Source of the DNA: a virus
Reading direction: 5' to 3' (one strand)
Length of the DNA: 20,669 nt
Virus record (IMG/VR): IMGVR_UViG_3300037558_002260
Span: 1 to 20,669 of that record
Position numbers and translations under genes: made by a program. Positions 1-7,343 of this stretch are shown here, in pieces. Within the stretch, counting starts at the first letter, position 1, and each line of letters starts with the position of its first letter. The notes under the pieces are model-generated. The model worked only from the letters and a program-made list of their open reading frames with translations. It was not told the DNA's origin and did not search any database.

Positions 1-34
1 TTTTTAACTAACAATAAAAAAGGAGATTAGCAAA

Positions 35-889
35 ATGGCTAATGAATCAGACACAGGATCATTGAATGATCTTATATCACCCATCGTCCAAGAGGCGATG
101 TTCGTTGCATCAGAAACAGCGATAATGCCAGGACTTGTGAAGAACTTCACAGTTCCAGCAAACGCAGGTAAGGTATTACAAGTGCCTATCTACGCAACAC
201 AAACGATAGCGGCAGACACAGCGGAATCAACTGACCTTTCAAACACTGAAATATCTACTTCAAAAGCAGATATCACTTTGGTTGAAGCAGGTATCATGAC
301 TACATTAACTGACATGGCAAGAAACCATTCAGTATCAAATGTTGTTGCAGATTTGGGAAAACTGTTTGGTGAAGCGATTGCAAAACGACACGACAGAGCA
401 TTAACGGCTCTATTCAGTTCGTTTTCAACAGGCATCAACGCGGCTACAGACACGCAGAGCGAACTAACAGTGGAAGACCTATTCAAAGCATACGCAACTT
501 TAAAAGCGGCGAATGTTCCAGGTCCATACTACGGTGTGTTCAATCCAAAAGCGATCTACAATGTTAAAAAAGGTTTGACTAACACTTTCAATCCTAACTC
601 TAACATTGATGTTATCAACAACGCTATGTCAAATGGCTTCGTTGGTAGAATCGCAGGAATAGACATCTTTGAAAGTTCAAATGTTGTTGAAACTTCTGCT
701 ACAACTTCAATCAATGCTGTATTCAGCAGAGATGCATTAGGTGTAGCGGTTGCTCAAAACATCAACATTGAGACTCAGAGAGATGCGTCTTTAAGAGCAA
801 GTGAAATTGTTGCATCAACTAGATATGGTGTATCAGTTCTACACAACTCTTACGGTGTTAAATTAGCAGTGGATAACCAAATCAACTAA
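35..889 (+). CDS. Major capsid protein
   Basis: A 284-aa protein that probably forms the icosahedral shell. The length, a flexible polar N-terminus, a mid-protein helical segment ending in KRHDRALTALF and a C-terminus describing a regular late strand (ASTRYGVSVLHNSYGVKL) fit HK97-fold coat proteins of marine siphoviruses. The family assignment is by resemblance, not a search. AGGAG lies 10 nt before the ATG and decides the start. The gene is followed by a strong terminator at 912-950 and then by head-tail joining genes, the usual place for a coat protein. No protease-cleaved delta domain is evident, so any scaffold or protease would be encoded upstream, outside the window. Its private terminator suggests it is expressed in excess of the genes that follow. 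Confidence 0.85.
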   Translation: MANESDTGSLNDLISPIVQEAMFVASETAIMPGLVKNFTVPANAGKVLQVPIYATQTIAADTAESTDLSNTEISTSKADITLVEAGIMTTLTDMARNHSVSNVVADLGKLFGEAIAKRHDRALTALFSSFSTGINAATDTQSELTVEDLFKAYATLKAANVPGPYYGVFNPKAIYNVKKGLTNTFNPNSNIDVINNAMSNGFVGRIAGIDIFESSNVVETSATTSINAVFSRDALGVAVAQNINIETQRDASLRASEIVASTRYGVSVLHNSYGVKLAVDNQIN

Positions 890-911
890 TAGGATATCCT
901 CGCTTAAGATT

Positions 912-950
912 AGGGCCAGTATGTTTCCCCTTACTGGCCCTTTTTTCATT
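912..950 (+). terminator. Intrinsic terminator after the capsid gene
   Basis: A perfect 10-bp stem (912-921 with 932-941) encloses a 10-nt loop and is followed by a T-rich run (TTTTTTCATTTT). This is a textbook Rho-independent terminator just after the capsid stop codon. The next ATG (953) is only 3 nt past the T-run, so downstream genes depend on read-through or on another promoter. Confidence 0.92.
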
Positions 951-952
951 TT

Positions 953-1450
953 ATGATAGTTTGGTTTAACGGTCCTAGTCAAAAAGAATTGTTACACATT
1001 CCTATTCAACCAAACGAAATTGGTTGCAATTACATCAGACAGGTTAGAAAAGTTAATCATGTGGTTTGCTATGACGCAGAAGTAGTCAATAACATTGAAA
1101 TAGAAGATGGCGTCACCTATTATTCACGTGTTGATTGGGCAACACCACCAACATGGAAGCCAATTATAAATCCATATGGCACTGGCATCAACTCAGGATT
1201 GTTGGCCATTATATTAGCACAGAATATCAGCGAAGAAACCATTTATGTGATTGGTTGTGACTGGGGTACACAGAAACAAAGTGTGTTCACCTACGCCAAA
1301 GGCAGTAAATTAAGAAAATACAATAACGGCATGAGAAATGTTATGTTTGAACTTAACAAGAAATCTCCAATCGTTGTGGTAAATGACAATGTGCCAGATG
1401 TCAAGGTACCAGTGATATCAAAGTTTGAATTCCTCCAGACGATTCAATAA
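953..1450 (+). CDS. Glycosyltransferase-like (sialyltransferase/DUF115-type fold) cargo protein
   Basis: A 165-aa protein of uncertain function inserted between the capsid gene and the head-tail connector. Residues 80-105 (NSGLLA, then IYVIGCDWG) resemble the serine/glycine turn followed by a hydrophobic strand ending in G-x-D in GT42/GT29 sialyltransferases and DUF115/MptE-like Rossmann proteins. An earlier hydrophobic strand with VVCYDAEV (residues 37-44) fits the nucleotide-binding half of such folds. A role in modifying virion or host-surface glycans is inference. There is no Shine-Dalgarno sequence: the ATG follows the T-run of the terminator directly, and an in-frame stop at 911-913 with no alternative start codon between fixes this start. 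It could instead be a diverged, non-enzymatic virion protein. Confidence 0.6.
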   Translation: MIVWFNGPSQKELLHIPIQPNEIGCNYIRQVRKVNHVVCYDAEVVNNIEIEDGVTYYSRVDWATPPTWKPIINPYGTGINSGLLAIILAQNISEETIYVIGCDWGTQKQSVFTYAKGSKLRKYNNGMRNVMFELNKKSPIVVVNDNVPDVKVPVISKFEFLQTIQ

Positions 1451-1453
1451 ATA
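1446..1453 (+). promoter_or_regulatory. Candidate late-promoter octamer AATAAATA
   Basis: AATAAATA overlaps the stop codon of the preceding gene and lies about 50 nt before the connector gene. The same octamer precedes a fibre gene at 14443-14450, and it differs by one base from TATAAATA, the T4-type late promoter. Being AT-rich, it could occur by chance. Confidence 0.3.
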
Positions 1454-1459
1454 TACTTG

Positions 1460-1478
1460 TATCAAGCAGGACTTGATA
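1460..1478 (+). other. Small hairpin before the connector gene
   Basis: TATCAAG (1460-1466) pairs perfectly with CTTGATA (1472-1478) around a 5-nt loop. No T-run follows, so it is not a terminator. It may be an operator half-site pair, an mRNA processing site or a leader hairpin 22 nt before the ATG at 1501. Confidence 0.4.
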
Positions 1479-1500
1479 GTAATTAAAGAAGGACTTTAAA

Positions 1501-1950
1501 ATGGCTACATTCGCAAGTGACTCAAATCTACAGGAATACGAACCTGAAATACTAAAATTTGGCATACAGGATTTTTCAGATCTACACGCCAAAAGTTATG
1601 ATGACATCATAAGATTATTACAGATCAAATGGTGGCCAACCACACAATACTCAACAATTGACGTCAGTGTTATTGGCAATCAAAGCAGGTTATCACCAAG
1701 CAGACTGGACAGCACACAATTCACAAGAGCCGCTGTTTACCATGTACTTGCATCTTACATCTATCCAAGGTTATCTACATTTGACCCTGATGGAGACGCT
1801 TTCCAAAATAAAATGAATTACTACAAGCAACGGTTTGAAGAAGAATTTGAATTAATTTTGAGAGAGGGCGTATCCTATGACAGCGACAGTTCAGGCACTT
1901 ACACAGACAGTGAAAGAACTTCATTTCATACAGGGCGATTGATTAGATAG
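1501..1950 (+). CDS. Head-tail connector (adaptor) protein
   Basis: A 149-aa protein, probably the adaptor ring that docks on the portal. A short helical N-terminal part (residues 18-45), a segment on ordered arrival at the neck (VIGNQSRLSPSRLDSTQFTR), a central helix (AAVYHVLASYIYPRL) and a long charged helix (NYYKQRFEEEFELIL) match the all-helical style of gp6/gp15-like adaptors, though sequence alone is weak evidence. AGAAGGA 7 nt upstream sets the start. It is the first of a run of tightly packed joining genes, and its stop shares one base with the GTG of the next gene (TAGTG), implying translational coupling. Confidence 0.55.
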   Translation: MATFASDSNLQEYEPEILKFGIQDFSDLHAKSYDDIIRLLQIKWWPTTQYSTIDVSVIGNQSRLSPSRLDSTQFTRAAVYHVLASYIYPRLSTFDPDGDAFQNKMNYYKQRFEEEFELILREGVSYDSDSSGTYTDSERTSFHTGRLIR

Positions 1951-2387
1951 TGTCAGCAAGAGAAAACATAGCAAAGAACATAATACAACAACTGGAGAAC
2001 ATGACAGATCCAGCACCTAATTTTGTGACCAGAGAACACTTTGATGTTCAGAAACTGGCAATCACACAATATCCAGCGGTCCTTGTGTACACCGCAAATG
2101 AAGACAGAGAAGACATCAGCACAGATGAAAGACAGGCCACAATAACATTTCAACTGAGATGTTTTTTAAGAGGCAATGAATTAGACACACAACGTAATGA
2201 ACTAATTGAAAACATTAGCGAATCACTTGAGAAAAGCAGAAACAGAGATCTTACAATGACACACGCAAACATACACAATGTTTCAACAACCATCACAAAT
2301 GTAGAGGTAGTTGAAAGAGAATTGCCACTTGGCGAATGTCTTGTGACTGTCAGTGTTAGATACACATACACAAAAGGAGCACTATAA
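1950..2387 (+). CDS. Tail terminator/tail completion protein
   Basis: A 145-aa protein starting with GTG that overlaps the preceding stop by one base. The pattern is a first helix, a hydrophobic strand (QYPAVLVYTANEDRE), a strand giving ATITFQLRCFLRG, a central helix (LIENISESLEKS) and a last strand ending VSVRYTYTKG. This alpha/beta order is typical of the lambda gpU / HK97 gp10-neighbour tail terminator family, which caps the growing tail tube and joins it to the head. Family membership is inferred from strand order and position. There is no strong Shine-Dalgarno sequence, so coupling to the upstream gene is likely. Its stop overlaps the next ATG (TAATG). Confidence 0.55.
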   Translation: MSARENIAKNIIQQLENMTDPAPNFVTREHFDVQKLAITQYPAVLVYTANEDREDISTDERQATITFQLRCFLRGNELDTQRNELIENISESLEKSRNRDLTMTHANIHNVSTTITNVEVVERELPLGECLVTVSVRYTYTKGAL

Positions 2388-2599
2388 TGGCAACGAAAAT
2401 GTATAAAGGACAAAATTCACGATGGGTCAGAGGCTTTGAAGCCAAGGCTTGTCTTGATGACGGGTGGACATTTGATGTCCCGTCTAAAACAGCATCATTG
2501 AAACCAAAGGTCAAAAGCAGATACAGACTTACGGCGAAAGATGTTGAAATCAAACAAACTAATCTTCATAGTCCAGAAGATTCTAACTTAGGAGACTAA
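2387..2599 (+). CDS. Small hypothetical protein in the neck/tail-tube cassette
   Basis: A 70-aa basic protein with no family I recognise. AAGGAG lies 7 nt before the ATG, and the gene is squeezed between the tail-terminator and tail-tube genes, ending only 2 nt before the latter, so it is clearly a real operon member. It has one cysteine and two tryptophans and shows no membrane segment. Position suggests a small neck, tube or assembly factor, but nothing in the sequence decides this. Confidence 0.6.
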   Translation: MATKMYKGQNSRWVRGFEAKACLDDGWTFDVPSKTASLKPKVKSRYRLTAKDVEIKQTNLHSPEDSNLGD

Positions 2600-2601
2600 C
2601 C

Positions 2602-3039
2602 ATGGCTACTAATACAACTTCATACACTGGAGAATCAGGTGTTGTAAAATTTAGTGATACAGCATCGTCAGTAGCGGCAGTGGCAAGTGTGAGAAATTTC
2701 ACAATTGACCAAGAAACTGACGCAATTGAATCTACAGTGATGGGAGCGGGAAACAGATCATATCTTCCAGGTCTAAGACAATTTTCTGGAACGATGGATG
2801 TTTTCTTTAGAGATGACACTAGTGGTGGAGCAGGACAAGAAGCATTGTTTAATGCGGCCAAATCTACTCAAAGTACATCTACAGCGATAGAGTTATACCC
2901 GTCTGGTGAAACAACAGGTATAAAACTATCAGGAAATGTAATCATTACTGGTCACTCAATCACGTCAAATTTTGACGGAATGGTTGAGGCTAGTATTACA
3001 TTCCAAGGTGACGGAGCATTAACAAGAACGAATATCTAA
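2602..3039 (+). CDS. Major tail tube protein
   Basis: A 145-aa protein that probably polymerises into the tail tube. It is rich in beta-strand pattern and in G/S/T, with VVKFSDTASS early, a central strand turning through GNRSYLPGLRQFSGTMDVFF and a final strand with MVEASITFQGDGAL. This resembles TP901-1/lambda gpV-type tube proteins, where a strand describing the target feature (SGTMDVFF) and an ASITFQGDG-like end recur. TAGGAG 8 nt upstream supports the start. It sits after the tail terminator and before the chaperone/tape-measure pair, as expected. No extra Ig-like domain is attached. Confidence 0.78.
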   Translation: MATNTTSYTGESGVVKFSDTASSVAAVASVRNFTIDQETDAIESTVMGAGNRSYLPGLRQFSGTMDVFFRDDTSGGAGQEALFNAAKSTQSTSTAIELYPSGETTGIKLSGNVIITGHSITSNFDGMVEASITFQGDGALTRTNI

Positions 3040-3350
3040 TGATTTCTTTTAATGTAAAGTTTAACGCACAAAGGGTAATTGCCAGCCTTACAAAGGAAAC
3101 GGCTCAAGCAGTTCGCCTTGTATCCAAAGATCTTCTTGAAAGTCTCAAGAAGTTCACACCAGTCAAAACTGGTCGTGCTCAACGAGGATGGAAAGAGAGA
3201 AAGAAAGGCAAGTTTTCATATGTTATTGAAAACAGAGTGCCTTACATCAATCGTTTGGATGAAGGATACAGTAAACAACGCCCCAAAGGAGTATCACGAC
3301 CTGCTCTTAGGGAGGTTATTGCAAAACCAAGAACAATAAGGAGTAAATGA
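3039..3350 (+). CDS. HK97 gp10-like neck/tail completion protein
   Basis: A 103-aa protein with the hallmark of the HK97-gp10 family: a long first helix, then TPVKTGRAQRGW (residues 40-51), then N-x-VPYINRLDEG (residues 65-76). In this family the conserved 'TP-x-x-TG' turn and 'PY-x-x-x-x-E/D-x-G' are typical, and members act in head-tail joining or tail completion. It begins in the TAATG overlap with the tail-tube gene and ends inside the ATGATGA start region of the chaperone gene. Its position downstream of the tube gene is unusual, because this family normally lies before the tube gene. Confidence 0.75.
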   Translation: MISFNVKFNAQRVIASLTKETAQAVRLVSKDLLESLKKFTPVKTGRAQRGWKERKKGKFSYVIENRVPYINRLDEGYSKQRPKGVSRPALREVIAKPRTIRSK

Positions 3351-3694
3351 TGACAATAACAAGTAAGATAGCAAAACACTACCAGAACGCAATAGGTGGT
3401 GAATTAAAAAAATATCATTGTGAAGAGTGGGACACAGATATTTTTTATAGAACAACATATCCACTAAAAGACGAAGCCAAAGTGTTGGAACTGCAATCAG
3501 CAGGAAAGACAGTAGAGGCTTTGGTTGAAAGTATCCTTGTAAAAGCAAGAGACAAAGATGGTCAAAGGCTTTTTCAAGACACGGACAGGGCGATGTTAAT
3601 GAATGAAAGTGATCCTAACGTTGTAGTTAAGGTTGCTTCATTGATCAATAATGCACGATTCCAAGCCACGCAGGAACAAGCGGCAAAGGAATAG
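3347..3694 (+). CDS. Tail assembly chaperone (gpG-like)
   Basis: A 115-aa, mostly helical acidic protein directly before the tape measure, the invariant place for the gpG-type chaperone that coats the tape measure during tail assembly. The pattern YPLKDEAKVLELQSAGK, then LVKARDKDGQRLF, resembles the 'transfer of amino-acid targets, K-x-x-D' style of siphovirus chaperones. There are two candidate starts, ATG 3347 and ATG 3350. AGGAG at 3339-3343 is better spaced for 3350. The upstream stop lies in this ATGATGA. The reading frame ends at TAG 3692-3694, but a -1 shift just before the stop would extend it by 61 residues (see the next entry). Confidence 0.8.
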   Translation: MMTITSKIAKHYQNAIGGELKKYHCEEWDTDIFYRTTYPLKDEAKVLELQSAGKTVEALVESILVKARDKDGQRLFQDTDRAMLMNESDPNVVVKVASLINNARFQATQEQAAKE

Positions 3695-3873
3695 GTGCCA
3701 GTGTTGATATACGATTTGTAATGATGCTCGCTGACAGGCTGAAGAAGTCTGTTGAAGAAATATTACAGATGACAACACTGGAGTTTGAACTCTGGGCGGG
3801 ATACTTGTTGTTTGAGGATAGGGAGAATAGAAAAACTATGCAAAAACAAAAACAACAAATTAGGAGAAAATAG
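3347..3873 (+). CDS. Frameshifted tail assembly chaperone (gpGT-like), ribosomal -1 slip near 3682-3688
   Basis: The frame -1 to the chaperone is open from 3652 to TAG 3871-3873 and encodes LADRLKKSVEEIL then MTTLEFELWAGYLLFED, the typical gpT-like segment (an E-x-x-x-W-A-x-Y core). It has no convincing start of its own: ATGs at 3721 and 3724 lack a Shine-Dalgarno sequence. Shifting inside GGCAAAG (3682-3688) joins 114 residues of gpG to 61 new residues, about 175 aa in all. The site differs from the lambda heptamer GGGAAAG at one base. In lambda, the rare GT form binds the tail-tube protein while G binds the tape measure. The exact slip base is inferred, but the conserved T segment in the right frame is strong evidence for the fusion. 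Confidence 0.75.
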
Positions 3874-3875
3874 AA

Positions 3876-5705
3876 GTGGCTAGAGAAGATTTATTGCTGA
3901 ACATTGCGGTCAAGAACCAACAGGCTCTTGGCAGTGTCAATAATTCACTCAGTAAACTATCCAATAGTGGACTAAAATTAAGCACGGCCTTAAAAGGTGC
4001 CGCGGCTGGTTTGGTTGCCTTTGGAGCAGTAAGGGTTGGATCATTCATTGTCAACACGACAAAAGAATTTGAAGACCTTAGGACTACTCTAAGTTCAGTC
4101 ACAGGGTCAACAAAAGACGGTGCGGATGCTTTCAAGTTCATCAGTGAATTTGCCACACAGACGCAGTTTGGTGTAGAGGACTTGACCAAGACTTTCATTA
4201 AATTGAAAGCGGCTGGTATTGAACCAACAGAAAAACTTCTAACTACTTTCACAGACACGGCGGCGATTACAAATGACCAAATAGGTTCATTGGAAGCGAT
4301 GACAGACCTATTTGCCAGAACGGTATCAGGTGGTCTTGGACTTGAAGAGATTAACAGATTATCAGACAGAGGTGTTCCTGTACTTCAAATCTTAGAAGAA
4401 AAACTAGGCATAACAAGGATGGAAATATCTGCGTTTGGTAAGACGGCAGAAGGTGCTAAAAAAATTACAGATGCACTTGCTGAAGGTATTCAAGAAAAAT
4501 ACGCTGGTGCCACACAAAGGGTAGTAAGCAATCTTTCAACAGAGTTTTCAAACGCCAGTATTGCAATCAAAAACGTTGCAGATGATTTTGGACAAGGACT
4601 ATCTCCTGCGTTGAAAGAAGCAGTTGGTGGATTTACCAAAATCATCAATGAAAACAGAGAAACCATTGGTGCGTTAGGTGAACTAACAGGTAAGGCATTG
4701 AAAGGTCTAATCACAGTGTTAGGATTGGTTCTTGATGCCATAGGTGGTGTCATAAAATTATTCAAAAGTTTTATAGCCATTGTCACAGACACAGTCAAAG
4801 CGGTCACAGATTTCAAAAACAAAGTTGTTGGACAGTTTGATGACATGAAGACAGGTATCACTGGCAAGATGAAAGGAATCAAGGACACCGTAGTTGGTTT
4901 CTTTAGCGACACAGACAAAGAAGTGGTCAGCGGTTCTATAGTGCCAGACATGGTTGATGGTGTCATAAAAGAATTTAATAGAATGAATCGTAGTGTAGAT
5001 TCTACACTAGGCAAGATGGCAATTGGTGACAGGATAGAAGAATCACTTAAAACCAATGTGATTGTGCAATCATTAGATGAAGTCATAGGATCAGCAACAC
5101 TACTAGAAAGGCAGATATCTGTAGTGGCAGGTGGCTTCAGTGCTTTCAGAAGCACAGCCTCAAGTGCGTTGACGGATGTCATATTCCAATCAAAATCATT
5201 GAAAGATGCACTGGGCGAAATTGCCAAACAAACTCTAAGAACACTGATACAAGGTTTTATTGACCTAGGTATCACAATTTTCATTTTAAAACCATTGAAG
5301 GAATTTTTTGAAAATCAAGTTCGTACACAAGAAAAATTAAACAGAGGATTAAGAACAGAAATTGGACTAAGAACTGTGTTGGCGTTCTTGACTGGCGGAG
5401 CAAGTATAGGGATTCCTGGCTTTGCTTCAGGTGGTATGACAGGTGCCAATCAGCCAATATTGGTTGGTGAAAGAGGCCCAGAAATTTTTGTACCTGGATC
5501 GTCTGGAACGGTAATACCAAACAACGAACTTGGTGGTTCTGGTGGTTCTGGTGGATTTGGTGGAGACAACATAGAAGTCACATTCAATATCAACACCATA
5601 GATGCCACAGACTTTGATCAATTATTAACAACAAGGCAAGACATGATCGTTGGGCTGATCAACAAAGGACTTGCTGAAAGAGGCAAAAGGAGTTTATTCG
5701 CATAA
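3876..5705 (+). CDS. Tail tape measure protein
   Basis: A 609-aa protein that sets tail length and is threaded into the host during infection. Residues about 37-60 are a hydrophobic stretch. Residues about 65-220 form the classic TMP domain (FEDLRTTLSSVTGS, then TQTQFGVEDLTKTF and RLSDRGVPVLQILEEKLG). Residues about 274-302 are a second hydrophobic, membrane-like segment. Near residue 516 comes the signature FASGGMTGANQPILVGERGP, followed by a Gly/Ser-rich linker near 552. GTG start; AGGAG lies 9 nt upstream, and the chaperone T frame stops 2 nt before. At about 0.15 nm per residue the tail would be roughly 90 nm, short for a siphovirus. The C-terminal motif is a hallmark of tape-measure ends. 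Confidence 0.93.
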   Translation: MAREDLLLNIAVKNQQALGSVNNSLSKLSNSGLKLSTALKGAAAGLVAFGAVRVGSFIVNTTKEFEDLRTTLSSVTGSTKDGADAFKFISEFATQTQFGVEDLTKTFIKLKAAGIEPTEKLLTTFTDTAAITNDQIGSLEAMTDLFARTVSGGLGLEEINRLSDRGVPVLQILEEKLGITRMEISAFGKTAEGAKKITDALAEGIQEKYAGATQRVVSNLSTEFSNASIAIKNVADDFGQGLSPALKEAVGGFTKIINENRETIGALGELTGKALKGLITVLGLVLDAIGGVIKLFKSFIAIVTDTVKAVTDFKNKVVGQFDDMKTGITGKMKGIKDTVVGFFSDTDKEVVSGSIVPDMVDGVIKEFNRMNRSVDSTLGKMAIGDRIEESLKTNVIVQSLDEVIGSATLLERQISVVAGGFSAFRSTASSALTDVIFQSKSLKDALGEIAKQTLRTLIQGFIDLGITIFILKPLKEFFENQVRTQEKLNRGLRTEIGLRTVLAFLTGGASIGIPGFASGGMTGANQPILVGERGPEIFVPGSSGTVIPNNELGGSGGSGGFGGDNIEVTFNINTIDATDFDQLLTTRQDMIVGLINKGLAERGKRSLFA

Positions 5706-6310
5706 TGGCTTTGTTCACAGCATCTCAAGGATTTGACACGTTAGATTTTCAATCTAACACACCAACAAGAATGACAACCGCTGTCAGTGGTAAGACACAT
5801 AGGATAAAAACTGGCACACAATTTTTTAGTCTAAGGTTAAAATCGCCTGCAATGACAAGGGCAGATTTTATGGCTGATTTTGCATTCCTGTCAGCACAAG
5901 AAGGACAATTTGGTACCTTTACTGTTGTGCCGCCTGGCATCAGTTCAACAAGAGGCACTGCCACAAACAATGTCACAGTGGTAGAAGATTCAAGTGTTGA
6001 TCCTAATTACAACAATCAAAAAGGATCAAAAAAAGTAGGCGTTTCAGGAGGCAATGGCACATTGAAAAAGGGCGACCTAATAAAATTCAACAACCATGAC
6101 AAGTGTTATCTAATAACTGAAGATATAGATCTAGACGGATCAAGTGTTGATGTGTTGAACATATTTCCTGCTTTGGTAAGTGATGCCACAGGCATAATCC
6201 AATACAACAACGTACCAATCAAAGTTTATCAAGACAACGACGAGATCAAATTCATACACGGCAAAGATGGCACGTTTAGATATGAAGTGACGCTGAATGA
6301 GGAAGTATAA
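5705..6310 (+). CDS. Distal tail protein-like (tail tip, after tape measure)
   Basis: A 201-aa protein, the first tail-tip gene. The N-terminal half (SGKTHRIKTGTQFFSLRLK, then PAMTRADF, AFLSAQEGQFGTFTVVPP) has the 'basic strand, aromatic strand, then a helix reading about full-length cover of a Gln-Gly stretch' pattern of DUF2460/Dit-like distal tail proteins. The C-terminal half is a beta-rich extension with a KVYQDNDEIKF strand. Order relative to tape measure and hub matches the lambda M/L and gene-transfer-agent tip modules. It starts in a TAATG overlap with the tape measure. The assignment is from pattern and position and could be a lambda gpM-like protein instead. Confidence 0.6.
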   Translation: MALFTASQGFDTLDFQSNTPTRMTTAVSGKTHRIKTGTQFFSLRLKSPAMTRADFMADFAFLSAQEGQFGTFTVVPPGISSTRGTATNNVTVVEDSSVDPNYNNQKGSKKVGVSGGNGTLKKGDLIKFNNHDKCYLITEDIDLDGSSVDVLNIFPALVSDATGIIQYNNVPIKVYQDNDEIKFIHGKDGTFRYEVTLNEEV

Positions 6311-6891
6311 TGACAAGGGCAATAGCATCAGCAACACAAACCAAACTTGCTGACAGACAATTATTCGTTGCAGATTTAATTGAACTACATCTTAGTTCAA
6401 CCAAATATTTCACAAGCACAAACATAGACCTTTCTTACGATAGTGCCACGGCACCTGACGCAGGGCCAAACACATACCTAGCACAAGGACAATTCTTACA
6501 GTTTGGGCAAATAACAGAAAGCAGAGATGTAAGGGTTTCAAGTGTTGATATGAAATTCACCGCTGTTGACCTAACAACACTGTCATTGGTTGTAAACAAT
6601 AATTTTATAGACAAAAGAGTTGTAATTTATCGTGCAGTTCTTGGCGAAGATTATTCATTCACGGATGATGATGTGTGGATGCTGTTTGATGGCACAGTGA
6701 CAGGATATCATATTGAAGAAAAAGAAAACGAAAGTGTTTTGACATTGACCATAGCATCACAATTCGCAGATTTCATGCGAACGAGTGGCAGGCAATCTAA
6801 TCCTTCTTCACAGAACATACATTTCAGTAGTGATAAGGGCATGGACTTTTCACCACAGATAGTAAAAGACATTAAATGGGGCAGAGCGTAA
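6310..6891 (+). CDS. Tail hub protein-like (DUF2163 style)
   Basis: A 193-aa protein beginning with a basic/polar N-terminus and an early LIELHLSSTKYF strand. The end is diagnostic in style: MLFDGTVTGYHIEEKENES, then LTIASQFADFMRTSGR, then SQNIHFSSDKGMDF and a terminal DIKWGR. This fits the DUF2163/gpL-like hub proteins that ring the tail tip, where the C-terminus carries a GR...SQ...F..D motif. There is no Cys cluster of the lambda gpL iron-sulphur kind. One-base TAATG overlaps on both sides suggest strict coexpression with the distal tail protein and the next gene. Confidence 0.6.
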   Translation: MTRAIASATQTKLADRQLFVADLIELHLSSTKYFTSTNIDLSYDSATAPDAGPNTYLAQGQFLQFGQITESRDVRVSSVDMKFTAVDLTTLSLVVNNNFIDKRVVIYRAVLGEDYSFTDDDVWMLFDGTVTGYHIEEKENESVLTLTIASQFADFMRTSGRQSNPSSQNIHFSSDKGMDFSPQIVKDIKWGRA

Positions 6892-7343
6892 TGTACACAA
6901 GATTTTTAGACGAAAAAGATTTCAAGGATTTTTACACACTCACATACAAGGCACTGATAGAGAGAAATGACATGGGCACAGATTTTGATAAGCCACATTT
7001 CAATGCCATAATTAAAAATATTCTAGTACATCCACAACACATCAAGATTGGATTGTTTGACAATGACATCATGAGTGGATTTGCTATCTTGTTGATTGAA
7101 AGAATGCCTTACAACAATGATTTGATAGGTATTTTTGATCTAATACACACTGACACAGCACACAGAAACGTTGAAGATGTACAGATGCTATTTGACGCTT
7201 GTTATGAAAAAATTAAAAACACAGGAGTAAAAAAATTAGTGTTGAACGAAAAAAATTGTGGTTTGGACGGAGAAAAGAAAAGGATTTTATTGGCCAAAAA
7301 TCATTTCGTTGTGCCAACAATCAATTGGGAGAGAAATCTATAA
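6891..7343 (+). CDS. GNAT acetyltransferase-like protein in the tail-tip operon
   Basis: A 150-aa protein. The ATG at 6891 overlaps the previous stop (TAATG) and is preferred over an upstream in-frame ATG at 6876, which would intrude on the hub gene. The layout resembles GNAT: helices first, strand HIKIGLFDNDIMSGFAILL (about residues 50-68), strand IGIFDLIHTD (about 78-87), helix MLFDACYEKIKNTG, then strand VKKLVLNE. The acetyl-CoA pyrophosphate loop Q/R-x-x-G-x-G/A is not recognisable: HTDTAHRNVED stands in its place, so activity is doubtful. It occupies the slot where related tip modules (lambda K, gene-transfer agents) encode an NlpC/P60 peptidase, and no peptidase Cys/His pattern is seen here. 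Confidence 0.55.
   Translation: MYTRFLDEKDFKDFYTLTYKALIERNDMGTDFDKPHFNAIIKNILVHPQHIKIGLFDNDIMSGFAILLIERMPYNNDLIGIFDLIHTDTAHRNVEDVQMLFDACYEKIKNTGVKKLVLNEKNCGLDGEKKRILLAKNHFVVPTINWERNL

Noticed and set aside
3079-3339. Overlapping plus-strand frame inside the gp10-like gene
   Set aside because: It has no ribosome-binding site and sits wholly inside a gene with a recognised family pattern.
4490-5284. Long minus-strand frame opposite the tape measure
   Set aside because: It is a mirror of the well-supported tape-measure frame with no promoter or ribosome-binding site. Similar long antisense frames opposite the fibre (16216-17103, 17845-18594) arise from its repetitive, A-rich codons.
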